Assembly: GCF_900086645.1 (NCBI RefSeq)
Contig: NZ_LT576451.1
Location: 496,001-560,000 of the forward strand
Direction of reading: 5' to 3'
Length of the DNA: 64,000 nt
Source: Curtobacterium sp. 9128
Lineage (GTDB): Bacteria; Actinomycetota; Actinomycetes; Actinomycetales; Microbacteriaceae
Shown: piece after piece, positions 1 to 7,928 of the stretch
Layout of the letters: each line of letters opens with the position of its first letter
Position numbering within the stretch: position 1 is the first letter of the stretch
Made by a program: the position numbers and the translations under genes
Notes under the pieces: generated by a model
What the model saw: only the letters and a program-made list of their open reading frames with translations
What the model was told of the DNA's origin: nothing
The model's database searches: none

Positions 1-1002
1 GTCGGTCTCCACGGTGTCCTCCCGGCGTGGCGCCGAGTCGAACACGCAGACCGCGCCGATGCGCGTTCCGTCGAGGTCCTCGAGCGGGTGGCCCCCGTAG
101 AAGCGGATGGGTCCCCGTCGCACGACCGGCGGGCGATCGGGATCCCACGCGTCACCGACGACCATCGGTCCGGAACGCAGCACCGTCGAGCGGCAGAACG
201 AGTCCTGCAGCGCCGCGGTGCCTCGTGGCAGCCACAGGCTCGCCGCGGACCACTGCCGTCCCGCGGGCAGCAACGTGATGGCGGCTCCTTCCGTCTCGAA
301 GAGCACCGCCATCTGCTGCACGATCCGGTCGAGCGCAGCGTCCGCTGGTGCGTCCACGATGCCGAGGCGACGGATCGCGTCGTAGCGGTGCTCGAACGGC
401 TGCGGCTTCGAACGGAGCCACTGCGGACTGCCGGCACGGGCACGTTGTTGCTCGAGCAGGAGGTGCGTCACCTCCAGGAACAGCGCAGGGGCCGTCGCGT
501 CCGGTGCGGTGTCGAGCACGACCAGGTCGTGCCGTGCCTGTTGCAGCGCGGTCACGAGGCCGGTCTGGTCCCCCTTGTGCGCGAGCGCGACCACGATCTC
601 CGCGGTCGGTGCCAGATGCGGGCGCAGTTGGTCGACCAGGACGAGGGCTTGTCGGGCAGCACCGACCACCGCGGTGTTCGTCGTGCGGCTGTGGACGACG
701 CTGCCAGACAGGCAGACCACCACGACGTCGTAGTTGTCGAGGTGCATCCCGACGCCCGCCGAGAGCAGCGTCTCCCCGGTCCAGCTCGACCAGGGCACCG
801 CGGTGACGTCGGCACCCCGTCCTGTCCGTGCGCCGAGCGCGTTCGCCGTCCTCAGGGCGGCGTCGTGCAGCGAGTCCTCGGCGGCGAGGACCGCATCGCC
901 GAAGACGAGGATCCGGTCGCGGTCCAGGCCGCTCGCGGACGCGGTCACGACACGCGGCGGCTGGGCGCGACTGCGGCGCTGCGGGGTGCCCGTCATCGTC
1001 AT
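1..1002 (-). CDS. SGNH-like/GAF domain protein, 3' end outside window
   Basis: The gene runs off the left edge, so 334 codons are visible. The start at 1002 (Met-Thr-Met-Thr) follows a good ribosome site, GGAAGG, about 7 bp upstream; a second ATG lies two codons later. Residues 25-180 read like a flavodoxin-type SGNH fold, starting RILVFGDA where hydrolases have GDS, so the catalytic serine appears to be alanine. From about residue 200 a GAF domain follows, ending in the typical strand PIRFYGG...GTRIGAVCVFD. GAF domains bind small molecules; here the role is probably sensory or signalling, but this is inferred. It is divergent from the AraC-type gene at 1154. No membrane segment is seen. Confidence 0.8.
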   Translation of the reverse strand, partial: MTMTGTPQRRSRAQPPRVVTASASGLDRDRILVFGDAVLAAEDSLHDAALRTANALGARTGRGADVTAVPWSSWTGETLLSAGVGMHLDNYDVVVVCLSGSVVHSRTTNTAVVGAARQALVLVDQLRPHLAPTAEIVVALAHKGDQTGLVTALQQARHDLVVLDTAPDATAPALFLEVTHLLLEQQRARAGSPQWLRSKPQPFEHRYDAIRRLGIVDAPADAALDRIVQQMAVLFETEGAAITLLPAGRQWSAASLWLPRGTAALQDSFCRSTVLRSGPMVVGDAWDPDRPPVVRRGPIRFYGGHPLEDLDGTRIGAVCVFDSAPRREDTVETD

Positions 1003-1153
1003 GGTCGACCTTCCTCTCCGAGGGAGCTGCGCTTCGATGGAAGTCGACGGTAGGCAGCCCGATGACCTCGGACCATCCGTTGCGCGCAGGATCACTGTCA
1101 GCGAGCGCGGGATCGTGGCCGATCGGCACGAGCGCCGCCGGTAGAGTCGCCGA

Positions 1154-2152
1154 ATGGCCAGGCCCGCGTCGGAGATGTTCGCCACGCATCGCGTCGCCGA
1201 CAGCACGACCGCCGACGAGGCCGCGGCCGTGCTCAGCGACGTGTTCCTCCCGGTGCGGGTCGCCCCGTCCGTGTCGTCCCCTGACCTTCGGATGCAGCTG
1301 AACGCGGTCGTCGCTGGGCGGATCACCTTCGGGTACATGCGCTTCCGTGAGGCCGTCCACATCCGCACCGCGGAACCCACCGACTACCACCTCGACATCC
1401 CGATCCAGTCCGAGATGACCATGCGCGCTGCCCGGGGGACGCACGTCCGAGGAACGGATCAGATCGCGGGGCTCTTCATGCCTGGCCGTTCCGTGGAGCT
1501 CGACTGCGGCGACTGGTTCGCGCAGGTCGCCGTCATGATCCCGGAGCGCGACCTCGAGACCGAGCTGCAGCTCCTCCTGGACACGCCCGTCTCAGCGCCG
1601 CTCGAGTTCGACGGCGTGTTCGACCTCACGACCGACGGTGGTAGGGCGGTGTCGCAGGCCGTCCGGCTCGTCGACCACGGCTCACGGCAGACGGCCGGTC
1701 TCCTTGCGCACCCACTCGCCGTGCGGGGCCTCGAGCAGGTGTTCATGCACAGTCTCCTGCTCGGGCAACCGCACAACCACTCGGTCGCACTCGCCACCCC
1801 GAGAGGCAGCTCCGGGGCTCGATCGGTGTCCCGCGCTGTCGAGATGCTCCGTCACGATCCGGCGCGTGCGTGGACCGTGGGGGAACTCGCCTCCGCCGTC
1901 TCGACGAGTGTTCGCAGTCTCCAGGAGGGCTTCCGTCGGACGCTCGACACGACGCCCATGGCCTACCTGCGTCGGCTCCGGTTGGAGCTGGCGCGTGAGG
2001 ACCTCATCGCCGCCGGTCCGGGCGTCTCCGTGTCCGACGTCGCCGCCCGCTGGGGTTTCCTGCACGTCAGTCGTTTCGCCGCGGAGTACTCCGCACGCTT
2101 CGCCGAACTGCCGTCTGCGACCCTGCGGGGAGCACCGAGAACGGGTCGCTAG
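1154..2152 (+). CDS. AraC family transcriptional regulator
   Basis: A 332-aa regulator. The N-terminal 200 residues resemble the AraC-binding-like sensor domain found in regulators of aromatic and xenobiotic metabolism. The C-terminal 100 residues hold the double helix-turn-helix: ARAWTVGELASAVSTSVRSLQEGF, with the second helix pair around VSVSDVAARWGFLHVSRFAAEYSARF and the closing motif typical of AraC/XylS proteins. It is transcribed away from the GAF protein at 1-1002 and the two may share the 150-bp region between them. Its ligand and targets cannot be told from the sequence. Confidence 0.9.
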   Translation: MARPASEMFATHRVADSTTADEAAAVLSDVFLPVRVAPSVSSPDLRMQLNAVVAGRITFGYMRFREAVHIRTAEPTDYHLDIPIQSEMTMRAARGTHVRGTDQIAGLFMPGRSVELDCGDWFAQVAVMIPERDLETELQLLLDTPVSAPLEFDGVFDLTTDGGRAVSQAVRLVDHGSRQTAGLLAHPLAVRGLEQVFMHSLLLGQPHNHSVALATPRGSSGARSVSRAVEMLRHDPARAWTVGELASAVSTSVRSLQEGFRRTLDTTPMAYLRRLRLELAREDLIAAGPGVSVSDVAARWGFLHVSRFAAEYSARFAELPSATLRGAPRTGR

Positions 2153-2202
2153 TGGACCGTTCGGCGCGCCTGCTGGACTCGGTACGCGCGCGACGCAGAC
2201 CG

Positions 2203-2223
2203 CCGACGGAGTCGAGCCGTCGG
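2203..2223. terminator. Hairpin between convergent genes
   Basis: A perfect 7-bp inverted repeat, CCGACGG / CCGTCGG with a 7-nt loop, lies between the stop of the AraC gene and the stop of the convergent SDR gene. It has no T tract on either strand, so it is a plausible but not certain bidirectional terminator. Confidence 0.45.
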
Positions 2224-2239
2224 TCATCGAGGACGATGC

Positions 2240-3118
2240 TCACGGGCGGGCGTCCACTGCCGTCATCTGCTCGGAGATGGACCAGAGGCGTGCCGCGGTC
2301 TCCGGGTCCTGCGCCTGCTTCGACCGGCCGATGACCTCGGCGCCGCCGCGCATGTGCATCATGCGCTGCGGTCCGACGAAGGTCCCGCCGGGCAGGTCGG
2401 CGGTCGCGGCCAGGAGGGACGGCAGCGCACCGTCCTCCGGCTCCTGCCCGAGGATCGGGACGAGACGGTCCCACAGGTTGGGGCGCTGTCCGGCCGGTCG
2501 CTGGTAGATGGCCGTCTTCACCAGGCCGGGGTGGGCCGCGAACGCGCGCACGTGCGAACCCGAGGTCAGGAGGCGCCGGTCGAGTTCGGAGGTGAACAGC
2601 AGGTTGGCGAGCTTGGAATCGGCGTACGCGCGGCCGGCGTTGTAGGTGCGCCGGTACCAGTCGAGGTCGGTGAGGTCGAGCCGGGCCATGCGCTCCGCTT
2701 GGGAGGCGACGGTGACGACCCGGTCGGTGATCCGCGGCAGGAGCAGCGTCGTCAGCAGGAAGTGCCCGAGGTGGTTCGTCCCGAACTGGAGTTCGTGCCC
2801 GTCCGCCGTTCGCTGCAGGTCCTTGGACTCGACCCCGGCGTTGTTGACGAGGATCGCGACGGGCTCGTCGACGCCGCCCGCGAAGGCCTCGACCGTCTCG
2901 AGCCGGGCGAGGTCGAGGTGACGAACCCGGTGGGTTCCGCGTGTGCCGGGGAGGTCGGATGCGACCGCGCGCCCCTTCTCCTCGTTGCGGACCGCGAGGA
3001 TGACGCGCGCTCCTGACTCGGCCAACGCGACGGCCGTCGCTCGGCCGATGCCGCTCGTGCCGCCGGTGATGATCACGGTCTCGTCGGTCGGTGCGCGACC
3101 GGTCCTGATGTCGTCCAT
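2240..3118 (-). CDS. Short-chain dehydrogenase/reductase
   Basis: A 292-aa NAD(P)-dependent oxidoreductase of the SDR family. It shows the nucleotide-binding motif TGGTSGIG, the NNAG motif (LVNNAG) and the catalytic Tyr-x-x-x-Lys (YADSK). The overall sequence is of the retinol-dehydrogenase-like kind with a C-terminal extension. The frame stays open 27 codons further upstream, but that part covers the promoter, and the start at 3118 sits 6 nt after a -10 box, which suggests a leaderless message. It is divergent from the TetR gene at 3170, the usual sign of local repression. Substrate unknown. Confidence 0.88.
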   Translation of the reverse strand: MDDIRTGRAPTDETVIITGGTSGIGRATAVALAESGARVILAVRNEEKGRAVASDLPGTRGTHRVRHLDLARLETVEAFAGGVDEPVAILVNNAGVESKDLQRTADGHELQFGTNHLGHFLLTTLLLPRITDRVVTVASQAERMARLDLTDLDWYRRTYNAGRAYADSKLANLLFTSELDRRLLTSGSHVRAFAAHPGLVKTAIYQRPAGQRPNLWDRLVPILGQEPEDGALPSLLAATADLPGGTFVGPQRMMHMRGGAEVIGRSKQAQDPETAARLWSISEQMTAVDARP

Positions 3119-3169
3119 GTCGCCAATGTAGACAGTGACCACTTTGTTGTCAACGCCTACACTGGGGTC
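3119..3169. promoter_or_regulatory. Divergent leaderless promoters with TetR operator candidate
   Basis: On the minus strand TTGACA, a 17-bp spacer and TACATT precede the SDR start by only 6 nt. On the plus strand TACACT stands 6 nt before the ATG of the TetR gene. Both transcripts would therefore be leaderless. The spacer holds the dyad AGTGGTCACT and outer GTAG/CTAC half-sites, a reasonable place for the TetR protein to bind and shut both genes. Confidence 0.6.
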
Positions 3170-3775
3170 ATGAGTGGGCAAGCACGTCCGTACCATCACG
3201 GGTCACTCCGACAGGAGCTCGTGCGGGAAGGCCGTGCGCTCCTCATCGAAGAAGGGGAACAAGCCGTGACGGTCCGGGAGCTCGCGCGCCGCGTCGGCGT
3301 CAGTCACGGGGCACCGTTACGGCACTTCCGCGACCGCAGCGCCGTCCTCGACGCGATCGCCGCAGACGGCTTCGACGAGCTGCGCGGTCACCTGGAAGTC
3401 GCTCGCGGCACCGGGGACCTCGAAGCTCGTCTCACCGAGTACGTCCGGGCACACGTCCGGTTCGCCCAGCAGAACGGCCCCCTCGTCCAGCTGATGTTCA
3501 CGTCGACCGACGACGGCTCACGCACCGAACGCGACCCGGAGTCGCAGTCCGCGGCGGAGCGGTTCTTCGCATTGGGCGCCGAACTGCTCGGTGAGCGCGA
3601 CCCGGGGTCGATGGGCCCGGTTCCCTTCCTGCTCGCGGCGACGACCGAGGGCATCAGCGCACTGGCAGCAGCCGGCCGGATCCCGCCGGAGCGTGTGGAC
3701 GAGGTCGTCGTCACGGCCGTGCGGATGCTCCTCCCGCAGATCGAGGAGCAACTCGGCGGCGCCACCACGGCGTGA
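3170..3775 (+). CDS. TetR/AcrR family regulator (WHG-type C-terminus)
   Basis: A 201-aa repressor. Residues 10-60 form the TetR helix-turn-helix, with VRELARRVGVSHGAPLRHF as the recognition region. The C-terminal ligand domain resembles the WHG family (LMF...LLAATTEGISALAAAGRIPPE). It is divergent from and probably controls the SDR gene at 2240-3118. The ligand is not known. Confidence 0.9.
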   Translation: MSGQARPYHHGSLRQELVREGRALLIEEGEQAVTVRELARRVGVSHGAPLRHFRDRSAVLDAIAADGFDELRGHLEVARGTGDLEARLTEYVRAHVRFAQQNGPLVQLMFTSTDDGSRTERDPESQSAAERFFALGAELLGERDPGSMGPVPFLLAATTEGISALAAAGRIPPERVDEVVVTAVRMLLPQIEEQLGGATTA

Positions 3776-3820
3776 CGAGCGCCCGGTTCGCCGGGATCCC
3801 GTCGCGCCGCCAGCAGCGAC

Positions 3821-4027
3821 TCAGACGCGGCCGAGCACCGCCGCGTTGAGGATGGTGCCGCCGAGCATCCAGCCGCCGTCGGCGACGTCGTCGAGGATCA
3901 CGAGCGTCGTCGGGCGCGCTCGCTCGCCGTACACGTCGACGATGGCTTCCGTGACCGCGTCCTGCAGCTTCTTCTTCGACTCGGCGGTCAGGGTGTCAGC
4001 GGGGACCTTGATGTTGGCGAAGGGCAT
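3821..4027 (-). CDS. 4-oxalocrotonate tautomerase-like protein
   Basis: A 68-aa protein of the tautomerase superfamily. The start at 4027 is chosen because it puts proline at position 2 (MPFANIKVPADTLT), the catalytic base of this family, and because GAGAGGAAC lies just upstream. An upstream extension of 41 codons in the frame is not supported. It follows the SDR gene and a 30-codon reading frame on the same strand, and is probably cotranscribed with them, so it may act on the product or substrate of that SDR enzyme. The final Arg-Val tail is short, as in small homologues. Confidence 0.85.
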   Translation of the reverse strand: MPFANIKVPADTLTAESKKKLQDAVTEAIVDVYGERARPTTLVILDDVADGGWMLGGTILNAAVLGRV

Positions 4028-4067
4028 GGTGTTCCTCTCGGTTGGGGTGTCCCGGACGGTCCGGGGG

Positions 4068-4160
4068 TCAGATTGCGGTGTTCGAGGACAGGAGGTCCTC
4101 GATGCCGACGCGGCGGGAGAACTCGGCTCGGATGCGGTCCGCGACCGCATAGCCGGACAT
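4068..4160 (-). CDS. Possible 30-aa protein coupled to SDR gene
   Basis: A short frame begins with an ATG that overlaps the stop of the SDR gene as TGATG, the typical layout for translational coupling. It encodes MSGYAVADRIRAEF followed by SRRVGIEDLLSSNTAI and stops 40 bp before the tautomerase start. Codons are GC-rich at the third position. No family is recognised. It could be a real micropeptide, the end of a lost gene, or chance. Confidence 0.4.
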   Translation of the reverse strand: MSGYAVADRIRAEFSRRVGIEDLLSSNTAI

Positions 4161-4900
4161 CAGACCATCCCGCCGTTCGCACGGATCGTCTGGCCGTTGA
4201 TCCAGTGACCGTCGGGCCCGGCGAGGAACGCGACGACACCGGCGATGTCCTCCGGCGTGCCGAGGCGCTCGAGGGGCGGGACCTTCGCGAGCGTGTCGAT
4301 CTGTTCCTGCGTCTTGCCGTCGAGGAAGAGCTCGGTCGCCGTCGGCCCCGGCGCGACCACGTTCGCGGTGACGTCCCGGCCGCGGAGTTCCTTCGCCAGG
4401 ATCATCGTCATGCCCTCGACGGCGCTCTTGCTCGCGGCGTACGCCCCGTAGGCCGGGAACTGCGTCCCGACGACCGAGGTCGACATGGACACGAACGCAC
4501 CACCGGACCGCAGACGACGGGCGGCCTGCTGCGCGACGACGAAGGTGCCGCGGATGTTCGTGCGGTGCAGTGCGTCGAGGACATCGAGGTCCTGGTCGGC
4601 GATCGTCGACAGTGCGAGCCGTCCAGCGGAGTGGACGACGACGTCGATGCCGCCGTGGTCGGCCTCGATCCGGTCGAACATCGCGGCGACGGCGTGCTCG
4701 TCGGCCACATCGGCCTGCACGGCGACGGCGCGACCGCCAGCGGCTTCGATCTCCTCGACGGTGGCGGCGGCCGCCGCTGATCCGCTGGCGTGGTTCACGA
4801 CGACGGTGAAGCCGTCCGCCGCCAACCGGGTCGCGACCGCGCGGCCGATGCCGCGGGAGCCTCCCGTGACCACGGCGACGCGTTGTGGAGTGCTGCGCAT
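4160..4900 (-). CDS. Short-chain dehydrogenase/reductase (FabG-like)
   Basis: A 246-aa classical SDR oxidoreductase. It shows TGGSRGIG for cofactor binding, HSAG in place of NNAG, serine in the SMSTS segment, and YAASK as the catalytic Tyr and Lys. The C-terminus (PEDIAGVVAFLAGPDGHWINGQTIRANGGMV) is standard for the FabG-like group. The start at 4900 follows AAAGGAAG with good spacing; an ATG five codons earlier is less likely. It is divergent from a TetR gene at 4997, the probable repressor, and leads a small operon with the tautomerase. Confidence 0.9.
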   Translation of the reverse strand: MRSTPQRVAVVTGGSRGIGRAVATRLAADGFTVVVNHASGSAAAAATVEEIEAAGGRAVAVQADVADEHAVAAMFDRIEADHGGIDVVVHSAGRLALSTIADQDLDVLDALHRTNIRGTFVVAQQAARRLRSGGAFVSMSTSVVGTQFPAYGAYAASKSAVEGMTMILAKELRGRDVTANVVAPGPTATELFLDGKTQEQIDTLAKVPPLERLGTPEDIAGVVAFLAGPDGHWINGQTIRANGGMV

Positions 4901-4972
4901 TCCGCTTCCTTTCAATGATATGCGCTCTCAATTTCAGCGCTAGCGGCAGAGTAGCACGGTTACGATCACTGA

Positions 4973-4986
4973 TAGCAGATGCGCTA
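4973..4986. promoter_or_regulatory. Inverted repeat, likely TetR operator
   Basis: TAGC-AGATGC-GCTA forms a dyad directly overlapping the -10 box TACGAT (4985-4990) of the TetR gene, whose ATG follows 6 nt later. The position between divergent SDR and TetR genes suits an autoregulatory operator. Binding is inferred. Confidence 0.45.
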
Positions 4987-4996
4987 CGATCGCCCC

Positions 4997-5707
4997 ATGG
5001 CCCGGTCCGACGAAGCACTCCGGAGCGCCCTGCTCCACGCGGCGGAGGAGCAGCTCAACGCAGCTCCCGACGGTGACATCGCCACCCGTGCCGTCTGCGA
5101 AGCGGTCGGCGTGACCCAACCCGTCCTCTACCGCCTCTTCGGTGACAAGCGTGGGCTGCTCGACGCCCTCGCCGACGCGGGACTGCAGCGGTACGCGGCT
5201 CGGAAGGCCGAGCTCGAGGTGTCCGACGACCCGTCAGCGGACCTGCGCCGCGGCTGGGACGACCACCTCGCATTCGCACGCGAGCACGCTGCGCTCTACC
5301 GACTGATGTTCGCTCCCCGGCCGTGGGCGAGCAGCTCGGCACGCGACGGCGTGACGGCGCTGCTCGAACGGACGCTGACCCGCTGCGCGGCCGCCGGCAT
5401 GCTCCGTGTCGACGTCGGAGTCGCGGCGACGATGCTGCTCGCCGCGAACGTCGGACTCGCGCTCGACCGGATGGACACGAAGGGCCGTGACGACTCCGAC
5501 GACGTCGCCGACGCACTCCGGAACGCGGTCCTCGATGCGGTGCTCGTGGGCTCGTCCAGCGGGGACCACCACGACGTCGACGCGGCCTCCCGACGTCAGC
5601 TCCGCGCGCGGCTCGAAGCAGGCGGATCGACCGCCCTGCTCCCGGAGGAATCCGCGCTCATGCGGCTGTGGCTCGACCGACTCGATTCCGAGGCAGTCCC
5701 CCGATGA
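4997..5707 (+). CDS. TetR/AcrR family regulator
   Basis: A 236-aa regulator with an N-terminal TetR helix-turn-helix (IATRAVCEAVGVTQPVLYRLFGDKRGLLDALADAG). The start at 4997 stands 6 nt after a -10-like TACGAT, again suggesting a leaderless message; an in-frame ATG six codons upstream lies inside the promoter. It is divergent from the SDR-tautomerase operon and its stop overlaps the start of the VanZ-like gene, so it may regulate both sides. Ligand unknown. Confidence 0.88.
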   Translation: MARSDEALRSALLHAAEEQLNAAPDGDIATRAVCEAVGVTQPVLYRLFGDKRGLLDALADAGLQRYAARKAELEVSDDPSADLRRGWDDHLAFAREHAALYRLMFAPRPWASSSARDGVTALLERTLTRCAAAGMLRVDVGVAATMLLAANVGLALDRMDTKGRDDSDDVADALRNAVLDAVLVGSSSGDHHDVDAASRRQLRARLEAGGSTALLPEESALMRLWLDRLDSEAVPR

Positions 5708-6210
5708 TCTCCACCTTCCTCGTCGAACACGCACCGCTCGTCCGCCCGGCGTTCTGGGTGGCGATCGCCGTCGCGGCCGCGCTCGCATGGTTCCTCCACC
5801 GCCTGCGGCTCCACGGCGTGCTGCTGGGACTGTCCGGGGCGTCGCTCGTCGCGGTGCTCGTGCTGACCCTGCTGCCCGACGGTGCCCGGTCGGGAGGCAT
5901 CACCTGCACCGTGCAGTTCTCCGCGCCGTTCCAGGGCATCGACACGCTCGCCAACGTCGCGATGCTGCTGCCGCTCGTGCTCTTCCTCGGAACGGCGACG
6001 AACCGCCCCCTCGTCGTCCTCGCCGGTGCGCTCGCGCTCTCCGCCTCGATCGAGGTCGTGCAGGCGCTCGCGCCGGTGCTCGGTCGTCGCTGCGACACGA
6101 ACGACTGGTTCATGAACGCCGTCGGAGCACTCCTCGCCGCCCTCGTCGCCCTCGTCATCTGCGGGACCGATCGACGTCGCAGGACCGCGAGGTCCGCGCT
6201 CGGCAGCTGA
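5704..6210 (+). CDS. VanZ-like membrane protein
   Basis: A 168-aa protein with four predicted membrane helices and the VanZ-family pattern: NVAMLLPLVLFLG in the second half, SASIEVVQALAPVLGRRCDTNDWFMNAVGA in the conserved E-Q-x...D-x-x-x-N region. The ATG overlaps the stop of the TetR gene as ATGA, so it is cotranscribed with the regulator. VanZ-like proteins are small envelope proteins; one member lowers teicoplanin sensitivity, but most have no known role. Confidence 0.85.
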   Translation: MISTFLVEHAPLVRPAFWVAIAVAAALAWFLHRLRLHGVLLGLSGASLVAVLVLTLLPDGARSGGITCTVQFSAPFQGIDTLANVAMLLPLVLFLGTATNRPLVVLAGALALSASIEVVQALAPVLGRRCDTNDWFMNAVGALLAALVALVICGTDRRRRTARSALGS

Positions 6211-6235
6211 CCAGGGCGCCGCGACGGCCGAGTGG

Positions 6236-7114
6236 CTACGGCAGGAGCGCGCGGAGCCGCTCGGCGTCGACGGACCCCGCGTCCGCGTGGTGGACCACGA
6301 GCGCCAGACCGTCCGTGCCGCTGACCTCCAGACGGTCGCGGTTCAGGGTGAGCGGCCCGACGAGCGGGTGCACGATCCGCACCGTTCCGCTGCTCTGCCC
6401 CTGCACCTCGTGCCGCGCCCACAGTTCCCGGAACCGCGGGTTCCCGGCGAGCGCCGTGATCAGCTCCTCGAAGCGCCGATCCCCGTCGTTGCCGATGACC
6501 TGCCGCAGGCTCCCGACGAGGCACTCGGTCACGCTCGTCCAGTCCGGGTACATCGCCTGCTCGGATGGGTCCTCGAACAGGGCGAGCAACTGGTTGCCGC
6601 CGACGTCGAACCCGGTCGAGAGCGCCCGCGCCCACTCGTTCGACGCGATGACGTCGAAGTGCCGGTCCTCGATGAACGCCGGCTGGTCGATCGAGTCGAG
6701 GAGCTTCCGGACGCTGTCCGGCACCTCGGTCGCTCCCTGCCGCGGACGACGGTGCGTCGGGTCGTCGCCGCCGAGGCCGAGCAGGTGCGCACGGTGGTCG
6801 TCGTCGAGCCGGAGGACGCGGGCCAGGGAGTCGAGCACCTGCACGGACGGGTTCCGGTCGCGTCCCTTCTCGAGCCGCAGGTAGTAGTCGGCACTGATGC
6901 CGGCGAGCATCGCCACTTCCTCGCGACGGAGGCCGGGTACCCGCCGGACACCGATCACGGAGATGCCGGCGACCTCCGGCGTGACGAGCTCTCGACGGGC
7001 CCGGAGGTACTCCCCGAGGGGGTTGCTCCGCCCTGCAGGAGGGCGCTGGTCGAGCGGGGGCCCCGCGGGACCCCCGGGACGAGAGGGCTCTGGGAGCAGG
7101 ACGTCAGCGCGCAT
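6236..7114 (-). CDS. XRE-family regulator with MmyB-like ligand domain
   Basis: A 292-aa regulator. After a proline-rich leader, residues 30-110 carry an XRE helix-turn-helix with the signature VRRVPGLRREEVAMLAGIS and DYYLRLEKGRDRNPS, followed by an MmyB-like ligand-binding domain (VIASNEWARALS, MYPDW, ELWARHEV). The start at 7114 avoids a 38-codon extension that overlaps the divergent SDR gene. Regulators of this class typically control an adjacent SDR or oxidoreductase gene, as here. Confidence 0.88.
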   Translation of the reverse strand: MRADVLLPEPSRPGGPAGPPLDQRPPAGRSNPLGEYLRARRELVTPEVAGISVIGVRRVPGLRREEVAMLAGISADYYLRLEKGRDRNPSVQVLDSLARVLRLDDDHRAHLLGLGGDDPTHRRPRQGATEVPDSVRKLLDSIDQPAFIEDRHFDVIASNEWARALSTGFDVGGNQLLALFEDPSEQAMYPDWTSVTECLVGSLRQVIGNDGDRRFEELITALAGNPRFRELWARHEVQGQSSGTVRIVHPLVGPLTLNRDRLEVSGTDGLALVVHHADAGSVDAERLRALLP

Positions 7115-7163
7115 ACCGTCGACAACGGCCGACCCCGGCACAGCATTTCGAGAGGACCCACGC

Positions 7164-7847
7164 ATGACCGTCACCCTGATCACCGGCGCCAACAAGGGCA
7201 TCGGCTTCGCGACCGCCCGCCAGCTCACCGACCTGGGGCAGACCGTCTACATCGGCGCACGCGATGCCGAACGCGGTGCCAGGGCGGCCGAGTCGATCGG
7301 AGCGCGGTCGGTGCAGCTCGACGTGACCGACGACGACTCGGTCCGCGCCGCCCTCGCCACGATCGACGCCGCCGAAGGTCGCCTCGACGTGCTCGTCCAC
7401 AACGCGGGCGTGCTCGACACCACGATCGACGGCCCGACCGCCCTCCGCACCTTCGACACGAACGCCGTCGGGATCGTCCGGGTCACCGAGGCCGCGCTCC
7501 CGCTCCTGCAGCGCTCCGACGACCCGAACGTCGTCACGGTGTCGAGCAGCCTCGGCTCGTTCTGGGCGGTGACCAACCCGGAGCGCGTCGAGTCGACCCT
7601 GCCGTTGCCGCTGTACTCCGCGTCGAAGGCTGCGGCCACGATGCTGACCGTCCAGTACGCGAAGGCACACCCCGCGATCCGGTTCAACGCCGTCGAGCCG
7701 GGCCCGACCGCGACGGACATGACCGCGGGGTTCGGCATCGGCCGACCGGTCGAGGAGAGCGCACGGGTCGTCGTCCGCCTCGCGACGCTCGGCGCGGACG
7801 GCCCGACGGGCACCCTCCAGGACGAAGGCGGCCCACTCGCCTGGTGA
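7164..7847 (+). CDS. Short-chain dehydrogenase/reductase
   Basis: A 227-aa SDR enzyme with TGANKGIG, the HNAG motif and the catalytic YSASK. The closing segment (LATLGADGPTGTLQDEGGPLAW) is typical of carbonyl-reductase-like SDRs. The start at 7164 has AGAGGA upstream. It is divergent from the MmyB-type regulator at 6236-7114, which probably controls it, and ends before a 44-bp palindrome. Confidence 0.9.
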   Translation: MTVTLITGANKGIGFATARQLTDLGQTVYIGARDAERGARAAESIGARSVQLDVTDDDSVRAALATIDAAEGRLDVLVHNAGVLDTTIDGPTALRTFDTNAVGIVRVTEAALPLLQRSDDPNVVTVSSSLGSFWAVTNPERVESTLPLPLYSASKAAATMLTVQYAKAHPAIRFNAVEPGPTATDMTAGFGIGRPVEESARVVVRLATLGADGPTGTLQDEGGPLAW

Positions 7848-7867
7848 CGGACCGACGGGACCATCAT

Positions 7868-7911
7868 CGGACTGGAGGCACGGTGCGGGCCCGCACCGAG
7901 CCTCCAGTCCG
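7868..7911. repeat. Palindromic element, copy 1 (likely bidirectional terminator)
   Basis: A 44-bp inverted repeat, interrupted by one A-A mismatch, with outer arms CGGACTGGAGGC and GCCTCCAGTCCG and an 18-bp perfect inner palindrome. It lies between the convergent SDR genes at 7847 and 7929. A second element with the same arms is at 10326-10377. Confidence 0.7.
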
Positions 7912-7928
7912 GTGGGCACTCGCGACCG

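Noticed and set aside
152-1444. Long minus-strand frame of 430 codons
   Set aside because: Arginine/proline-rich shadow of the GAF protein and AraC genes; no domain and no ribosome site.
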